DNA of 64,000 nucleotides, taken from Dipetalonema caudispina. Lineage: Eukaryota; Nematoda; Chromadorea; Rhabditida; Onchocercidae. Every line of letters begins with the position of its first letter. The stretch's first letter is position 1. The position numbers were made by a program, and so were the translations under genes. The notes below the pieces were generated by a model that made no database searches, was not told the origin of the DNA, and was given only the letters and a program-made list of their open reading frames with translations. Location of the stretch: positions 124,001 to 188,000 of the forward strand of contig JABVXV010000028.1 of NCBI GenBank assembly GCA_013365325.1, in the 5' to 3' direction. Below are positions 25,701 to 37,844 of the stretch, in pieces.

Positions 25701-28700
25701 ATTTTTTGAATTTTAAATCTGATCAGTTTAAGATAATGTGTTTTGTCCTGCTATCACATTTCATTTTAGTACGACACCTCCAAGATGTCGTCGAACTTTG
25801 GCATTAAAAGCTAACCATGTAACTTCCAGATTGCATTGTTTCATTGTTTCTTTGCAGCGTTTATTCATCGCATTATATGGACACGGTTTTTGTGGATATT
25901 TGCGGAATAAAATGTTTCGGAAGATACTACGACACGGTGCAGCTTATTTCGATGAAGAAGCCAATACACCAGGGAGATTGGTTCATAAGCTGATGTCTGA
26001 TACTGCGACACTTAACAGGGTGATTAACTTATGCGTTACAGATCACGTATGGATAGGATGAGAGGATGACCTTTTAAGCGGTTAATGTGTCCGATCTAAG
26101 GCATATTTACAACCTAAACATTAAAACGACTAATCATATAGTAGCAATCCTCCATACTTTTTATCAAAATTGTTTATAGTATCATATGGTTTTGTTTGAA
26201 TAATGAGAAAATTGTTATCCTTAATTTCAGACTCTTGGCGACAAATTGGATTTACTTCTTCCTGCAGTTATATGCTCCACCGTATCGGTTATTATTGCAT
26301 TGCTAATAAACTGGAAGTTAGCGCTTATCTGCGGTTTCCAGTTTCCAGCTTTTTTCATCTTTCGTCTGGTAGAATTACGAGAAACAAGTAAACGACAACG
26401 ACAAATGGCAGAGCAGGAAAAAAAAGCTGCAAACGTTTGATATTTTCCAAATTTTTAATTTTTTGGAAAATGAAATTTTTACTTTCTAGCTAGTAATGGA
26501 AAAAAAAAGGCATCAATTATTGTATATGTTTAACTGCTATTAGAATTATATCAGTGCTATTTTATGACATATTTCAATCATTTTCAGCTAGCAACTGCGG
26601 TGCTGTCGAATATGAGTACAATTAAAGCTTATACTCTGCAAGAACATTTCAACAATATTTTCTACGAAACACTGAAACCTTTACAGAAGTAAATTGATAA
26701 AATCTGTTAACATAATTAGAATAGTACAATTATTGTCATTTCATGATATCAATAATCATTCTGCTTACAGGACCATGAAAAGACAATCTTGTATTAGCTC
26801 ACTTGTATTTGCATGTCAATTCTCTTTCACGTATATTCTTATTGCAATAACGCTACATTTTGGAAAAGTTATGATGCTAAGTAATGAAATTACGCCTTTC
26901 AATTATTTAAGGTTTGAAATATTTATTTTATTTCCAAAAGTTTTACAAAGAAATGTAAAGAAGTTTAACTTTGATTAATGATTAGAATGATTAATCGCTT
27001 TTTTTAACCCTAGAAGAATTTAAAAACTTTGATAAATTTAGCATGTTCTATGATAACTTAGGAATATTATTTAAAGAAATGCAATATCACAATGGTTCGT
27101 GCATCTGAAAATGCCAAATTCAGGGTTGTATTACTGACACAGTTTGGTGCTAACTTTATCAGTCAGTTGATAGCATCCGTGAATGATATATCGAAAGCAC
27201 GAGTGGCATCAGGAAATATTCTCAATGTTATTAAGGAAACTGCCGTTGATATGAATAATTTGAGTGATGAAGGATTGCGACCGGTTAGTCTGCTTAGAAT
27301 AGTTATCTTGCGATTAAGACAATAATTATCTTCGGAAGTGTTCAGAATCTCTCGTAATGATCATGAAAGTTATTTTGTAACGCAATGAATCAATAAAGCA
27401 TTTTGTCTTCCAAAGGTGTATAAGTTCTTGTAATCATCTTAATTTCTGCATTTGGTATATAAAAGTATATTTAAAAAAAAAAAAGAAAAAAATTTGTTTT
27501 AGAAAACTACTGCTCGATTAATGTTAAAGAATGTCGAATTTCGTTATCCATCTCGACCTCTTTATCCTGTACTTCGTAATCTTACTTTGAAGGTGAGATT
27601 TCTTACTAGCAAATTAATTTTCATTTCTCCTTATTAAAATGGTTCAAAATATTTCAATAAGTCATTATCAAAACTCTCTAAAACATCGAATTTAATTCAC
27701 CTAATAAAAAAACCGAAAGTGAAAACACAAACATTAAAATATTACTAACAGATATTTTAGGTTCGACCAGGTGATTCGATAGCTATCGTTGGTCCATCAG
27801 GTTCTGGGAAAAGTTCCATTCTGGCGTTGTTTCAGCGCATGTATAGTACGACGAAAGGTGAAGTGGTAATGGTTGAATTTTTTTACTATCGTTTATTATG
27901 AAATTTTATTAAAGAATAAGGAAAATTCCTTCAATAAATATAAATTTACAGCTTATTGATAACTATAACGTGAAACAAATCAATCCAGCATATCTAAGAC
28001 GTGTGGTTGTTTCAGTTGGACAAGAACCAACTCTCTTTTCGTTTACCATTCGTGAAAATATTGGTAAGTATTATGATTATCTTTTAATGCTAATTAAGGT
28101 TGGATAATTAAATAACTATTCTCGTTTGTGTGTAAAGTTTGCCATGCATACAACGGACAAATATCTTATCCCAAATACAAAATTTCGGGAAAAAGGCAGT
28201 TTTCCAGTAACGATTAGTTTATTTATGATTCAAGAAAAATAAAGGAATTATTTTCTGTTGATTGCATTTGCTCTTCAATAAAAAATTTAAATTTAAGGGA
28301 TTGAAAGAGGTGACTAATCTAATTCTAGTTCTCGAGAATTTTGTCTTTTTTTTTCTTTTGAAACTGGTTCTCAGTTAAGGAAAATGGAAATTTCAAAGGT
28401 GCAATATGTTTATAGGGTATGGTTTACCAGAAGATGAAGCAACTGAAGAAAAAATCATAGAAGCAGCGAAAATCGCAAATATTCATGATTTTATTTTATC
28501 TCTACCGCAAGTAAGAGCTAAAGAAATAAGCAATACTTAGAATTACAATTGGTACTTATACATCATTCGCTTGAAATTCAAATATATAATAGCTGATTAG
28601 TTCTATTTCGTTAATCACCACTTACTAATTTAATATAAAATAGTTCTTGAATTAATATATGCAACTTTAGGGTTATGATACTGAGGTTGGTGAATTTGGC

Positions 28701-29513
28701 GCTCAACTTTCCGGGGGTCAGAGACAGAGGATCGCGATTGCTCGAGCGATAATACGAGAACCGCGGGTGTTGCTATTGGATGAAGCGACTGCCGCCCTCG
28801 ATACAGCAAGCGAAAAGGTCTGGTAGAAATTTGCACTTATCCTATCCTCATTTAAACTTCTTTCAATTTTACAAATTCCAATTTAATTAATTCGGCGGAC
28901 CTAATTTCGGGAATGTAGAATGTTTTCAACATTTTATAATTTTAAATATCTTTCTTGATTTATAGGCAGTGCAAAGCGCTCTTGAATCAGTCAGCAAAAA
29001 TTGTACTTGTATTTACGGTAAGTTAATCTGATGCAAGCAAAACAATCAGGCAGCAAATTTTTGGTTGAAATTCGTATATGAAGCTGATGAAAAAACTTGT
29101 GTTGTGTTCAGTTTTATGATAAAAAAGAATTGAGTAAATAGAGAGATGGATATGATCTGATGGACTGATAAATATTACTGATGAAATTTATACAGTATGC
29201 ATTGAAATCCCAAAAATTTATTTATCTTTTCAGTGGCGCATCGTTTATCGTCGATAAGATCAGTGAATAAGATTTATGTATTGGTTGATGGTGAAATTGC
29301 TGAACAAGGTTTTCTTTTGCTAAACAAATTGTTTGAAATTAATGAAGTTTTTTGCTTGCTACTAGAAGTTTCTGATACTGTTGAGATCTCAGATAGCTTT
29401 TCAATTCATCCTATATTAGCTCACTTCACATTACTCATATCTTTATAGGTACACATCAGGAGCTAATGGAGGAGAAAGGCTTATACTATGAGATGAACCA
29501 ATCAGAAATTTGA
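16741..29513 (+). CDS. pgp: P-glycoprotein-type full ABC transporter (ABCB family)
   Basis: About 30 exons; main ones 16741-16818, 16986-17087, 19068-19292, 19671-19804, 19915-20086, 20456-20580, 20680-20761, 21071-21157, 21294-21527, 21688-21813, 21952-22045, 22231-22366, 22631-22813, 24180-24408, 24611-24817, 25186?-25338, 25530-25631, 25858-26019, 26231-26434, 26588-26688, 26771-26911, 27124-27283, 27503-27592, 27761-27865, 27952-28063, 28416-28510, 28671-28817, 28966-29017, 29234-29308, 29449-29513. Together about 1,320 aa, normal for a full transporter with TMD-NBD-TMD-NBD layout. NBD1: A-loop FAYPSRP, Walker [11 protein letters not shown]-loop VSQEPVLF, signature LSGGQKQR, Walker [13 protein letters not shown]-loop AHRLST. 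NBD2: [48 protein letters not shown]. Such pumps use ATP to export hydrophobic compounds; in nematodes they are linked to macrocyclic-lactone tolerance (family knowledge). The first extracellular loop has sequons NSS and NFT. The start of the linker exon near 25.0-25.19 kb is uncertain. Confidence 0.93.
23553..23577. repeat. (AG)n microsatellite in pgp intron
   Basis: About twelve AG units inside the 1.37-kb intron between the exon ending at 22813 (which carries the first H-loop His) and the exon starting at 24180. It could serve as a length-polymorphic marker for the pgp locus. Confidence 0.9.
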
Positions 29514-30452
29514 TGAATTTGAAATTTTCAAATGATTTTTCTTTCTTTTTAAACTAAAACTTGCTCATTGAAAAAAAATGCCATGGCTACACTCGATTTG
29601 TTGTTCTCTTATATTCTTCATATATTGATGGATTAATCATTTTTTTATGCATTTGTTTCTTATTTTAAAACCTCTAGTCTAATGAAGTGAGGATTGATTT
29701 TATGATAAAATGATTCAACAACTTATATTCGACAATTTTGTTGTTCATGCTTGTATGCCTTCTAGCTTTAATTACATTTTGAGCATTGAATGAATTTAAT
29801 AAAATACATGTTTCAAAACATGGGTGGAATCTGTTGAATTATAAAATTCTTAGTGGTAAAGGTAAAGTTGAGTTTTTGGGAACTCAAGGATTTCTAAAGC
29901 AAGCAGAAATCAGATTCGATCACGCCCCGAGATTTCAAGGGAATAAATCAGATCAGAAAATTTCAAGATAAGGATTCTACGGAACGAAGTCACCAAATTC
30001 TTCTGTTATGTCTTGACCTTTAAAATGACAAAATTTGCAACTTTATTTCTTGAATTCGGTATAATTTTTGTTTACGATTAGAATACCTATCTCTGTGAAA
30101 TTTTTCACCACTCATGCGAAAATTGGAAATAATATTCTGCGTTTAAAAATCTGCCATTATATATATAAATTGGAGTGATAAGAAGGCAATGCCGCTATTA
30201 CTATTTTAATTCATAGTAATGTTGTTTATATTACAATAACAATGATTTGATGTTTGAAACGATAGCTAACAATTGTTTTGTAAGATGTAAAGTGAAATAA
30301 GACTATCATTAAACAAGAAAAAAAGAAAACAATGTTTGATTTAATTGAAAGTAAGGAAAAATTTTGTGAAAGAGAAAAGGTCGATGACAAGTACAGTTAC
30401 TACTATGTATCATTAAAAATACATTTGATTTCAGCTAATATCGTCGACAATT
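29514..30452. other. Convergent 3' intergenic region (pgp / aldo-keto reductase)
   Basis: About 0.94 kb between the stop of the + strand transporter and the stop of the - strand aldo-keto reductase. It must hold both 3' untranslated regions. TTTAATAAAATAC near 29797 is a possible polyadenylation signal for the transporter. A 61-codon open stretch at 29786-29971 has no family resemblance and no splice context, and is treated as chance. Confidence 0.6.
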
Positions 30453-33115
30453 TCATTGACGTTCATCTTTAAATGGATCCTCTGGATGATTGATCATGCT
30501 GAAAAACAAATATATCAGTTAAATATTTTAAACGAATTTTTAAATTATTTTGAACAAAAACATTTGTTAATTTACTTTAGAAAATTTTAGGGATTTTGAG
30601 GCCAAAAGCTTCAAAGTCTAAATCGATCATTGAAAACAATTTAAAAATTTACTAATCGAAGAAGAAAAGACGCTGACGGTTCTTGACTTTTTTTAATTCT
30701 TCCACTTCGTTTTCGGTGAGTTTGAAATCAAAAACCTGATGAAAGAAGAAACGATTTATTTCCGAGAATCACTTTAATTTTTGTGTCTGACCTTAAAGTA
30801 TCAATTTGTGCGATACAGTTCAATAATTTCATTTCCTTCAGGTATCGCTCTTTCCTATAAATCTTATAAAATTATCTTAAGAGACTATATGAAGATATAC
30901 ATCGAAATTCTCTTTGATTCGAAGCTCTTTGATACTCTTGGGGATGACAGAAATACCACGCTCAATAAGATATCGCAAGCATATTTGAGCTGGGGTTTTC
31001 CCATATTTTTTACCAAGTTCTTTCACTGTATCATCCTCTAAAACTGCTTTCGCTTCTGCCCACTGCATCTTCCTAAAAAGTAAATTTTAGATATTATGAT
31101 TGAAAAGTCAAAAGCAATAAACGAATAAGTAAATATTAAACTTGTCTTACAAAAAATTAAGTGGAAAAGTGAAGAAAATAATACTGCAAGATTTGAAATT
31201 ATTTTTCCAATTTTCAATCTTACCTCCTTTTTGGAACTTCCCAATGAATTCGTCCAGGTGATCCGAGCGGTGCATATGCAGTTAATGAGATACCATGCTT
31301 TTTGCATACATTATGTAAGTCAAATTGAGGAAAGTACAAGTGACATTCTATCTGAAATTACATAGCATGTGATGAAGGAAGTCTACATCGAATTTTTCTT
31401 GAGATTTTAAAGACTAATGTTTCAAAAGCTGTGTTAATTAAGTTTAAATCGAATAGATATCAATTATATCGATTGAAAGTCTAAAACAGCTTATTCCTCC
31501 AGAAGACAAAATTTTCCACAGTATCGCTTTCACCAGTAGCAGTCTCACAAAATTTCATATAAATTTTAACCTGAACATTATGGATTTTCGTGGAAGCTGA
31601 CTTTTGCACTCTTTCAATTTGATTAATACTGAAATTAGAAACACCAATTGCTTTTGTTAAGCCTTTTTTGAACACGCCTTCCATACCCTACAAGGAATGA
31701 AATTTCTACCTCACGTGAATTATTAGAACAATTTAATTATTTTCAATGATTTTAAAGACTAAAGGATCCATAAAATAGATTAAATCAACAAAATGATAAT
31801 AAAATGAAAAAAAAAAACACATTGAACTAACAGTCCACAGCTTTTCCAACGAATCTGCGGTATCCGGTTCCCTCATTTTATGCTACAAAAAATTTTATGA
31901 AATAGATGAAAATTAAGAGCAAGGAAATTTTTTTTCAAAATATTGAATTGATTGAATTACTGTCTCATTTTTTCCGTTTGAAATTCAAAGTATAAAATCC
32001 AAACTGACTTTACAATCAGCAACTGACATCAAAAGAGGTTGGCATATGAATGAGATATAAATCTACATAGCTTGTTCGCAATTTTTCCAGTGATTGACAT
32101 AGTTGTCCTTCCACTTCTTTTGCTCGATTATACGTACACCATAACTACAAAGTTTTAATCATTGGAACCTTCTCACTTTGGGTCACTAAGGGTCATTTCA
32201 ATGCTAAGCAATTGCTGAAGTTCCTTATGTACTGTTAAAATATATTTTGAAAATAAAATTTGATGTGTAAAGAATTATTTCTGAAACTTTTTGCAATGAG
32301 GACAAAACTTCTTCTGCTTTTAATGTTTATATGTATATAGAACAATCATCAACCATTTGATGTTATTTCTATTAGTAGTAATTCAGTTTTTCCTCATCTT
32401 CGTGCTTTATAAATCATCAAAATTTGAACTTCTTATTAGCTAAGAATCAAATTTTTTTTTTTGTTTTTTAAAAGATAAAATAAATGAAATTGGAAATTAT
32501 AGAGATTTCTTTCAAAATATAACGAAAGATAGTTAACAAAGTCCTCGAGAGATAATAAAAAGCTGAGCTTTTCGATAAGAATGATATCAGTGTTTTTTTC
32601 ATCGTTCCCATGGCTTAAAAAAAAAAAGTGGGATTTGTAGTATTTACCTTTGTCGTAATGAATATATCTTCTCGCTTCAGCTTATCAGGTTTGATATATT
32701 CTTCATCTAAAACTTTACCCAGGTCTTGTTCATTGAAATAACAAGCAGCTGTATCAATTAGCCGATATCCATGATTGAGCGCATATCGTACTGAATCAGA
32801 TGCTGCACTGGGCTTGGGCTGAAACTTGGCTTCTTAACTTTTGACTAATGCTTTTTGATATTTGAATATTTTTGAAAAGAATAATGCTTCGAAAAAGATT
32901 AAATTGATCAGATTAAATTAGCATTACTGCAGAAAACCACGTTTATTTATTTGTTTGCATTTTTCATGCTCTGTAAAAAAACCCACTACTAAATCTTGCT
33001 TTCTTTTCTTCAAGTCAGATAATTAAAAGAAATTGCTCAGACGAACCATCCACATTCCAAAACCAATGATTGGCATTTTTGCGCCAGTGGAAAGACGAAT
33101 TGCTGGAACTGCCAT
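30453..33115 (-). CDS. Aldo-keto reductase (AKR superfamily)
   Basis: Nine exons from high to low: 33115-33047, 32818-32648, 32144-32028, 31882-31832, 31687-31571, 31351-31224, 31072-30901, 30735-30653, 30498-30453; all phases agree and give 317 aa, the usual family length. NADPH-dependent reduction of aldehydes, ketones or sugars in the cytosol is the family role. The catalytic tetrad is complete: Asp45 and Tyr50 in LIDTAACYFNEQDLG, Lys80 in FITTK, His113 in DLYLIHMP. AIGVSNFS (the conserved GxSNF) and the cofactor-site SVIPKS are present, and the C-terminus ends NHPEDPFKDERQ, like LFxFxxxxxHPxxPF in relatives. TTTCAACAG ends 14 nt upstream of the start codon and could be a trans-splice acceptor. 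The precise substrate cannot be read from the sequence. Confidence 0.93.
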
Positions 33116-35905
33116 TTACAGTAATTTATCTGTTGAAATATTTTCGTGATTTTTTTTTTTTTTGGTTATGGAAAACGAACTCGAGAGCAAATTCAGCAAA
33201 ACACGGAATTCATCAAATCTATGACGATTACCGTTAGAAGTCAAAAAGTAATGCCATTTTCAACTTTTACGCTTTGTCAACATAAAGTTAAAATTGCTAG
33301 TCGGAATTTTTGACTTAAAAGCAGTGAACTGATTGTTAATATTTATGAATTGCTACTTAAATTAGTTCAAGATAAGGACAACATGAGAACATATCATTAT
33401 TCGACCATTTGTAAAGCCTTCGACGAAAGTACTACTGGCATAAGTTTGAAAACGCCAAGATTGAATTATAAATTCAGTATTATAACTAATTCAGTCTTTC
33501 AGCATAAAGTGAGCTCTAAATCTTAATAGTCCATGAGTTAATATTCCTTGAAAGTTATCCTATCCTTTGTTAAAATTGTTCCCGTTCTTTCGATTTTTAC
33601 TTCTTCATTCGGTTACTCTAAGAAATCTTACAGCTATAAAGATCAACAGAAAACTTTTCCGGGAAAGAATCTGAATTTTTGGAAGCAAAATTTACACATT
33701 TTGAAACTTCAATATATTTTTAAAGTTTGCAGAAATAATGCATACGAATAGGTGCGCATAAATGTGGCCTTATCCTTATCATATCCTTCAGTGTACATGC
33801 TAAAATGAGATGAAATTAATATAAGAAATCATTTACAGTTGATTCTACACATAGTTTTCCATAATAAATGAAAGCAAATTAATAACATAGAATTACAAAG
33901 AGTTCAACAGAGCCTAATTAAAATTGAAATGGAATTTTGTTAAAATAAATTTTCCTCGCAATAATTTCTATGAAATGATGGAAGATATCAGAGCAGTAAA
34001 CTACTTCAAAATGAAAAACCTATAGAAGTACATAACTAATTTCAATTCGTGCATATCTTAATAGCATTAAATTTTTTACTTCTTATTTATAAAGAATTTT
34101 GAAAAGTAAAAAAGTGTGGAAAACACATAATGCAGTAATAAACGTTTTGAAAGCATTTGTCAGTTGTTGTCAGGAAAAGATTAACAGATGTTTTTAGATG
34201 CTATGACATATCATTATATAATGAAAAGGAAGGCTAAGTTAAAAGTTTTAAAATATTTTTTAAACCTTATAACTATAGTTACTTCAAGCAAAAATTTATT
34301 TTCAAAACTTTGAATACTAATCTTTTGTGATTATTCCCGACAAGCAATTTCTGAATTCATTCATTACGAAACACATTTTTGATACCATCACAAAGATAGA
34401 AAAGTATGATAAGTTTCACAAAAATAATTTTATCTGAAAGTCGCACTACATGATTGACATTGTGAAACAAATCTAATGATAGGCCTGGGCTATCTCGGTC
34501 CTAATATTTGGATAACTCTCTTTAGCAATTGAGAACATCGAAAAGTTGCTTTAACAGTTTAAATAAAAAGTTAAATTATATTAGCAAAACATTTATGAAT
34601 ATTAATTATTTCATTGTTTACTCGCCCATAGCTTCAAAAATCGTTTCTTCATGGCTTTAAAAATTATTGTCAATTTTCATAGTCAAAAAATTATAATTAC
34701 AAAAAAATTTGGCCACGAAAATCAAAAGTTACAAACTTAAAACAACGCGAGGGAAACCAAAAATGATTGTACAAAAAAAAGAGAACAGAATTTTTCATCG
34801 TAATATGAAGAAAGAAATCTTCGACTCTCAACTGTCATTCCTTTTTTTTTTTTCTCAACTATGCAAAATATCTTTACTGTTTGAAATTTGTAGGAAGTTT
34901 CAGATAACTTATGAAAATTATCACTGAAGTTTTACTTCTGAAATGGATTATATTCTCATGCAAAACAATTATTATAATGTATTTTTTGAAAAGCTCAGAG
35001 TGATAGTTTACTAACTGAGCTCATTCTGACAATTAAAATATATTCTGCTTATTTTACATCAATTACTCAATTCAATTACATCTTTCAATATTATAAAATA
35101 AGGTAATCTATTCTTGAGCATTGGGTACATATTGAAAACGAACATCAATTTTACGAATAAATTTATACTTTAAGACGAAAAATGGAATTAATTGTGAACT
35201 TTTTGCGTGATGTGAATAGATTCGATGACAGTGAATATTTTCTATTCTCAATTATTTACTAGAAACAGGCATTAGATTTGTGGTACTACAGCAATGAGTA
35301 CCATTACCGTATAACACTAAACAATGCAGACAAAAAAAAAACTTTGAGAGGACACAATTGTAAGAAATTTATTAAATAGTAAGATATTATTGCTTTATTC
35401 AATTAATTAATTTCTTCATAAACTTCTCCTATCATAGCAAAACATCTCTTTTTTTAACTCATCATAAATTCTACTTTTGTGCTGTTCTAGACTTCAATAC
35501 TCATGTGCCAGTTATTCGATTACGGTACTTCTGGAATTTGGGTCACACATTGGTATGGTTGTGATCGGGTCATATGTTGGTAGGTCATATATTGGTATGG
35601 TTGTGATTGGGTCACATGTTGGTATGGTTTAAGTTGTTGTGTGGTCGGGTCATATGTTGGTATGGTTTAAGGTGTTGTGTGATCTGTGGTTGTGGGTATG
35701 GTTGGGTTCTTTCTGTATATCTCGGGAGTGACTGGTTGGCGGGGTGAGTTGTAGTACCCTATTACAATGCTCTCTCTTTTTGGTTAGTCATCGTGATGTT
35801 TATTTTGAAAGCTCGCATTTGTTTAGTTCATGATTTTCCGCAAAGTATTTCAGTGGTCTTTAAAACGTTCGTGAAGGAGGCTTAGGACGATCCTTGTTGC
35901 ACAAG
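33116..35905. other. Intergenic region between divergent AKR and ribosomal P0 genes
   Basis: About 2.8 kb of AT-rich sequence with no supported gene. The last 0.4 kb is different in composition: G/T-rich with a degenerate tandem repeat (about 35539-35710), followed by TTTCAG at 35847-35852, a possible splice acceptor before the P0 start. Short open stretches near 33.55 kb and 34.71 kb lack splice context. Confidence 0.6.
35539..35710 (+). repeat. Degenerate G/T-rich minisatellite upstream of ribosomal protein P0
   Basis: Units start GGGTCAYATGTTGGTATGG or GGTCATATATTGGTATGG and occur five times, with spacings of about 27, 16, 26, 38 and 38 bp. The last two 38-bp copies both contain TATGGTTTAAG followed by TGTTGTGTG. 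It sits 0.2-0.37 kb upstream of a very highly expressed ribosomal gene, where promoter elements would be expected. Confidence 0.8.
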
Positions 35906-37352
35906 ATGGGCAGGGAAGACAAAGCAACATGGAAAGCGAATTATTTCGTGAAAATTGTGGAATTGTTGGAGGAATATCCAAAATGTTTCATTGTTGGTGT
36001 GGATAATGTTGGCTCAAAGCAAATGCAAGAAATTCGTCAAGCTATGAGAGGTGAAGCCATCATTTATCTTTTGCAGTAGTGATTCTCGACCTTCTGAGAG
36101 GCAGATTAATTATTTGGATTCAGGTCATGCGGATATTTTGATGGGTAAGAACACTATGATTCGGAAGGCAATCCGTGGTCATCTGCAGACCAATCCAGAT
36201 CTGGAAAAGTTGTTACCACATATTGTTGGTAACGTTGGATTCGTTTTCACTAATGGCGATCTGAGCGAAATTCGAGCAAAACTGTTAGAAAATCGACGTG
36301 TAAGATTTATCGATACTTTTTGATTATTTCCTATGTTTGCCAGAGCCGCAGTTGCATAGCGGGAGGACAAAACTCTATTATTGGCATATATATCATATTG
36401 ACTTCAAAATTTTTTTATGGAATCGTTATGCGGATGGCCGGATGAATTTTTTCGTTTCAGGGTGCTCCTGCTAAAGCAGGTGCTATTGCACCATGTGATG
36501 TTAAGTTACCTCCTCAGAATACCGGTATGGGGCCGGAGAAAACATCTTTTTTCCAAGCTTTACAAATTCCGACAAAGATTTCTCGTGGAACTATTGAAAT
36601 TCTGAATGAAGTACATTTGATCAAGACGGGAGAGAAAGTGGGAGCTTCTGAATCCGCTCTTTTGAATATGTTAAACATTATGCCGTTCTCGTACGGCCTT
36701 ATTGTGCGGCAGGTATGGAACTTAAACGAAGCATTTAATACTTTGAAAGTTTTTGTGAGGAGATAGTTTGGTCGTTTCATTCTTCTATTCGTTTATCTCA
36801 TGCAACAGTATTTTTCAATAGGTTGGATGTTTTTTATCAGTGACATATAAAAATGATCTTTCAAAGGTTTATGAAAATGGGACCGTTTTTGCACCGGAAG
36901 TTCTGGATATGACACCGGATGATATTCGTGCGAAGTTCTTGAAAGGTGTGCAAAATGTCGCGGCAGTGTCATTGGCTATTGGTCATCCGACGCTTGTGTC
37001 AGTACCGCATTCCATAGCAAATGCATTCAAAAATCTGTTAGCCATTGCGGTGGAAGCTAACATCGAGATGAAGGAAGCAGAAAAGGTCAAAAATTTCCTG
37101 TTTCCCAAGTATAATTCCAGTAATTTACCATTCATTTTAGCGCGTCAGGTTTTACAACTTGCTTATTATTACATTTTTCAGATCAAAGAATTCTTAGCAG
37201 ATCCATCCAAGTTTGCAGCACCAGCAGCCGCAACAACAGCTACTATTCCATCGGCACCATCTGCTGAATCGGAAGCTCCATCGAAAAAAGAAGAAGCCAA
37301 GAAGGAAGAATCATCGGAAGATGAAGATATGGGATTCGGACTTTTCGATTGA
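35906..37352 (+). CDS. RPLP0: 60S acidic ribosomal protein P0
   Basis: Five exons: 35906-36050, 36124-36299, 36461-36712, 36867-37085, 37182-37352, giving 320 aa, close to the family's usual 317. It starts [14 protein letters not shown] and has [60 protein letters not shown] and SVPHSI, all strongly conserved in P0. The C-terminus has an Ala/Pro-rich hinge, a Lys/Glu run and the P-stalk tail [13 protein letters not shown]0 anchors P1/P2 dimers on 23S/28S-type rRNA to form the stalk that recruits elongation factors. The ATG was chosen because it matches the family N-terminus. The last intron (37086-37181) is 96 nt and stop-free in frame. Confidence 0.97.
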
Positions 37353-37787
37353 TAACGTCATATATTCCTTATTATTTGTTGGATTTTGTTGTTTTAGTAA
37401 TAAATATTGCTATTTATGCTGTTTGCTTTTACCAAGAAAAAAAGTTGGTGTCATTTGCTATTTCTTCGAGCTTTCATGTTAGTAGTATGGTTTCTTTACC
37501 TCCATATGTTAGCGTAATTGTGATTGAAAAGATCCACTGCAGTGATGTTTGAATCTGATGGCGGGAATAGGGAAGAATGGCGAAGGCTAAATCAAATCGA
37601 TTCCTTTTTCCTGGAAGTATTGACGTGTTGGGAGCAATTGACCTGTATGATGAAAAAAGTGGGAGGAGTCGGGCGTAATGTTCTGTCTCAGATTCTTTGG
37701 GGTCACATGATCGATCATTAAGAACTTCCCGGCGCTTCATCATTCGTTGCTTGAATTCTTTTGATCCGCTCGTAAGGTCTTCTAATT

Positions 37788-37804
37788 CTTTTTTCCGTTT
37801 CCAG
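37788..37804 (+). promoter_or_regulatory. Candidate spliced-leader acceptor of TCTP
   Basis: The pyrimidine-rich tract TTTTTTCCGTTTCCAG ends 40 nt upstream of the TCTP start, with no upstream exon needed to complete the protein. In nematodes this arrangement commonly marks a trans-splice site. The call rests on position and composition only. Confidence 0.5.
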
Positions 37805-37844
37805 GTAAAAACAGTTTGAACATCTGAAGAGATCGACAATAAAT

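Noticed and set aside
33548..33751. Plus-strand frame with signal-peptide-like start (VILSFVKIVPVLSIFTSSFG)
   Set aside because: The frame opens with TTG, not ATG. There is no acceptor nearby and the rest is low-complexity Lys/Phe/Asn.
36514..36780. Minus-strand 88-codon open frame
   Set aside because: Shadow of the ribosomal P0 third exon.
37474..37839. Minus-strand 121-codon open frame overlapping the TCTP 5' region
   Set aside because: Lies antisense to the P0-TCTP spacer and the TCTP leader acceptor. It has no family resemblance or splice context. The + strand frame at 37524-37721 is rejected for the same reasons.
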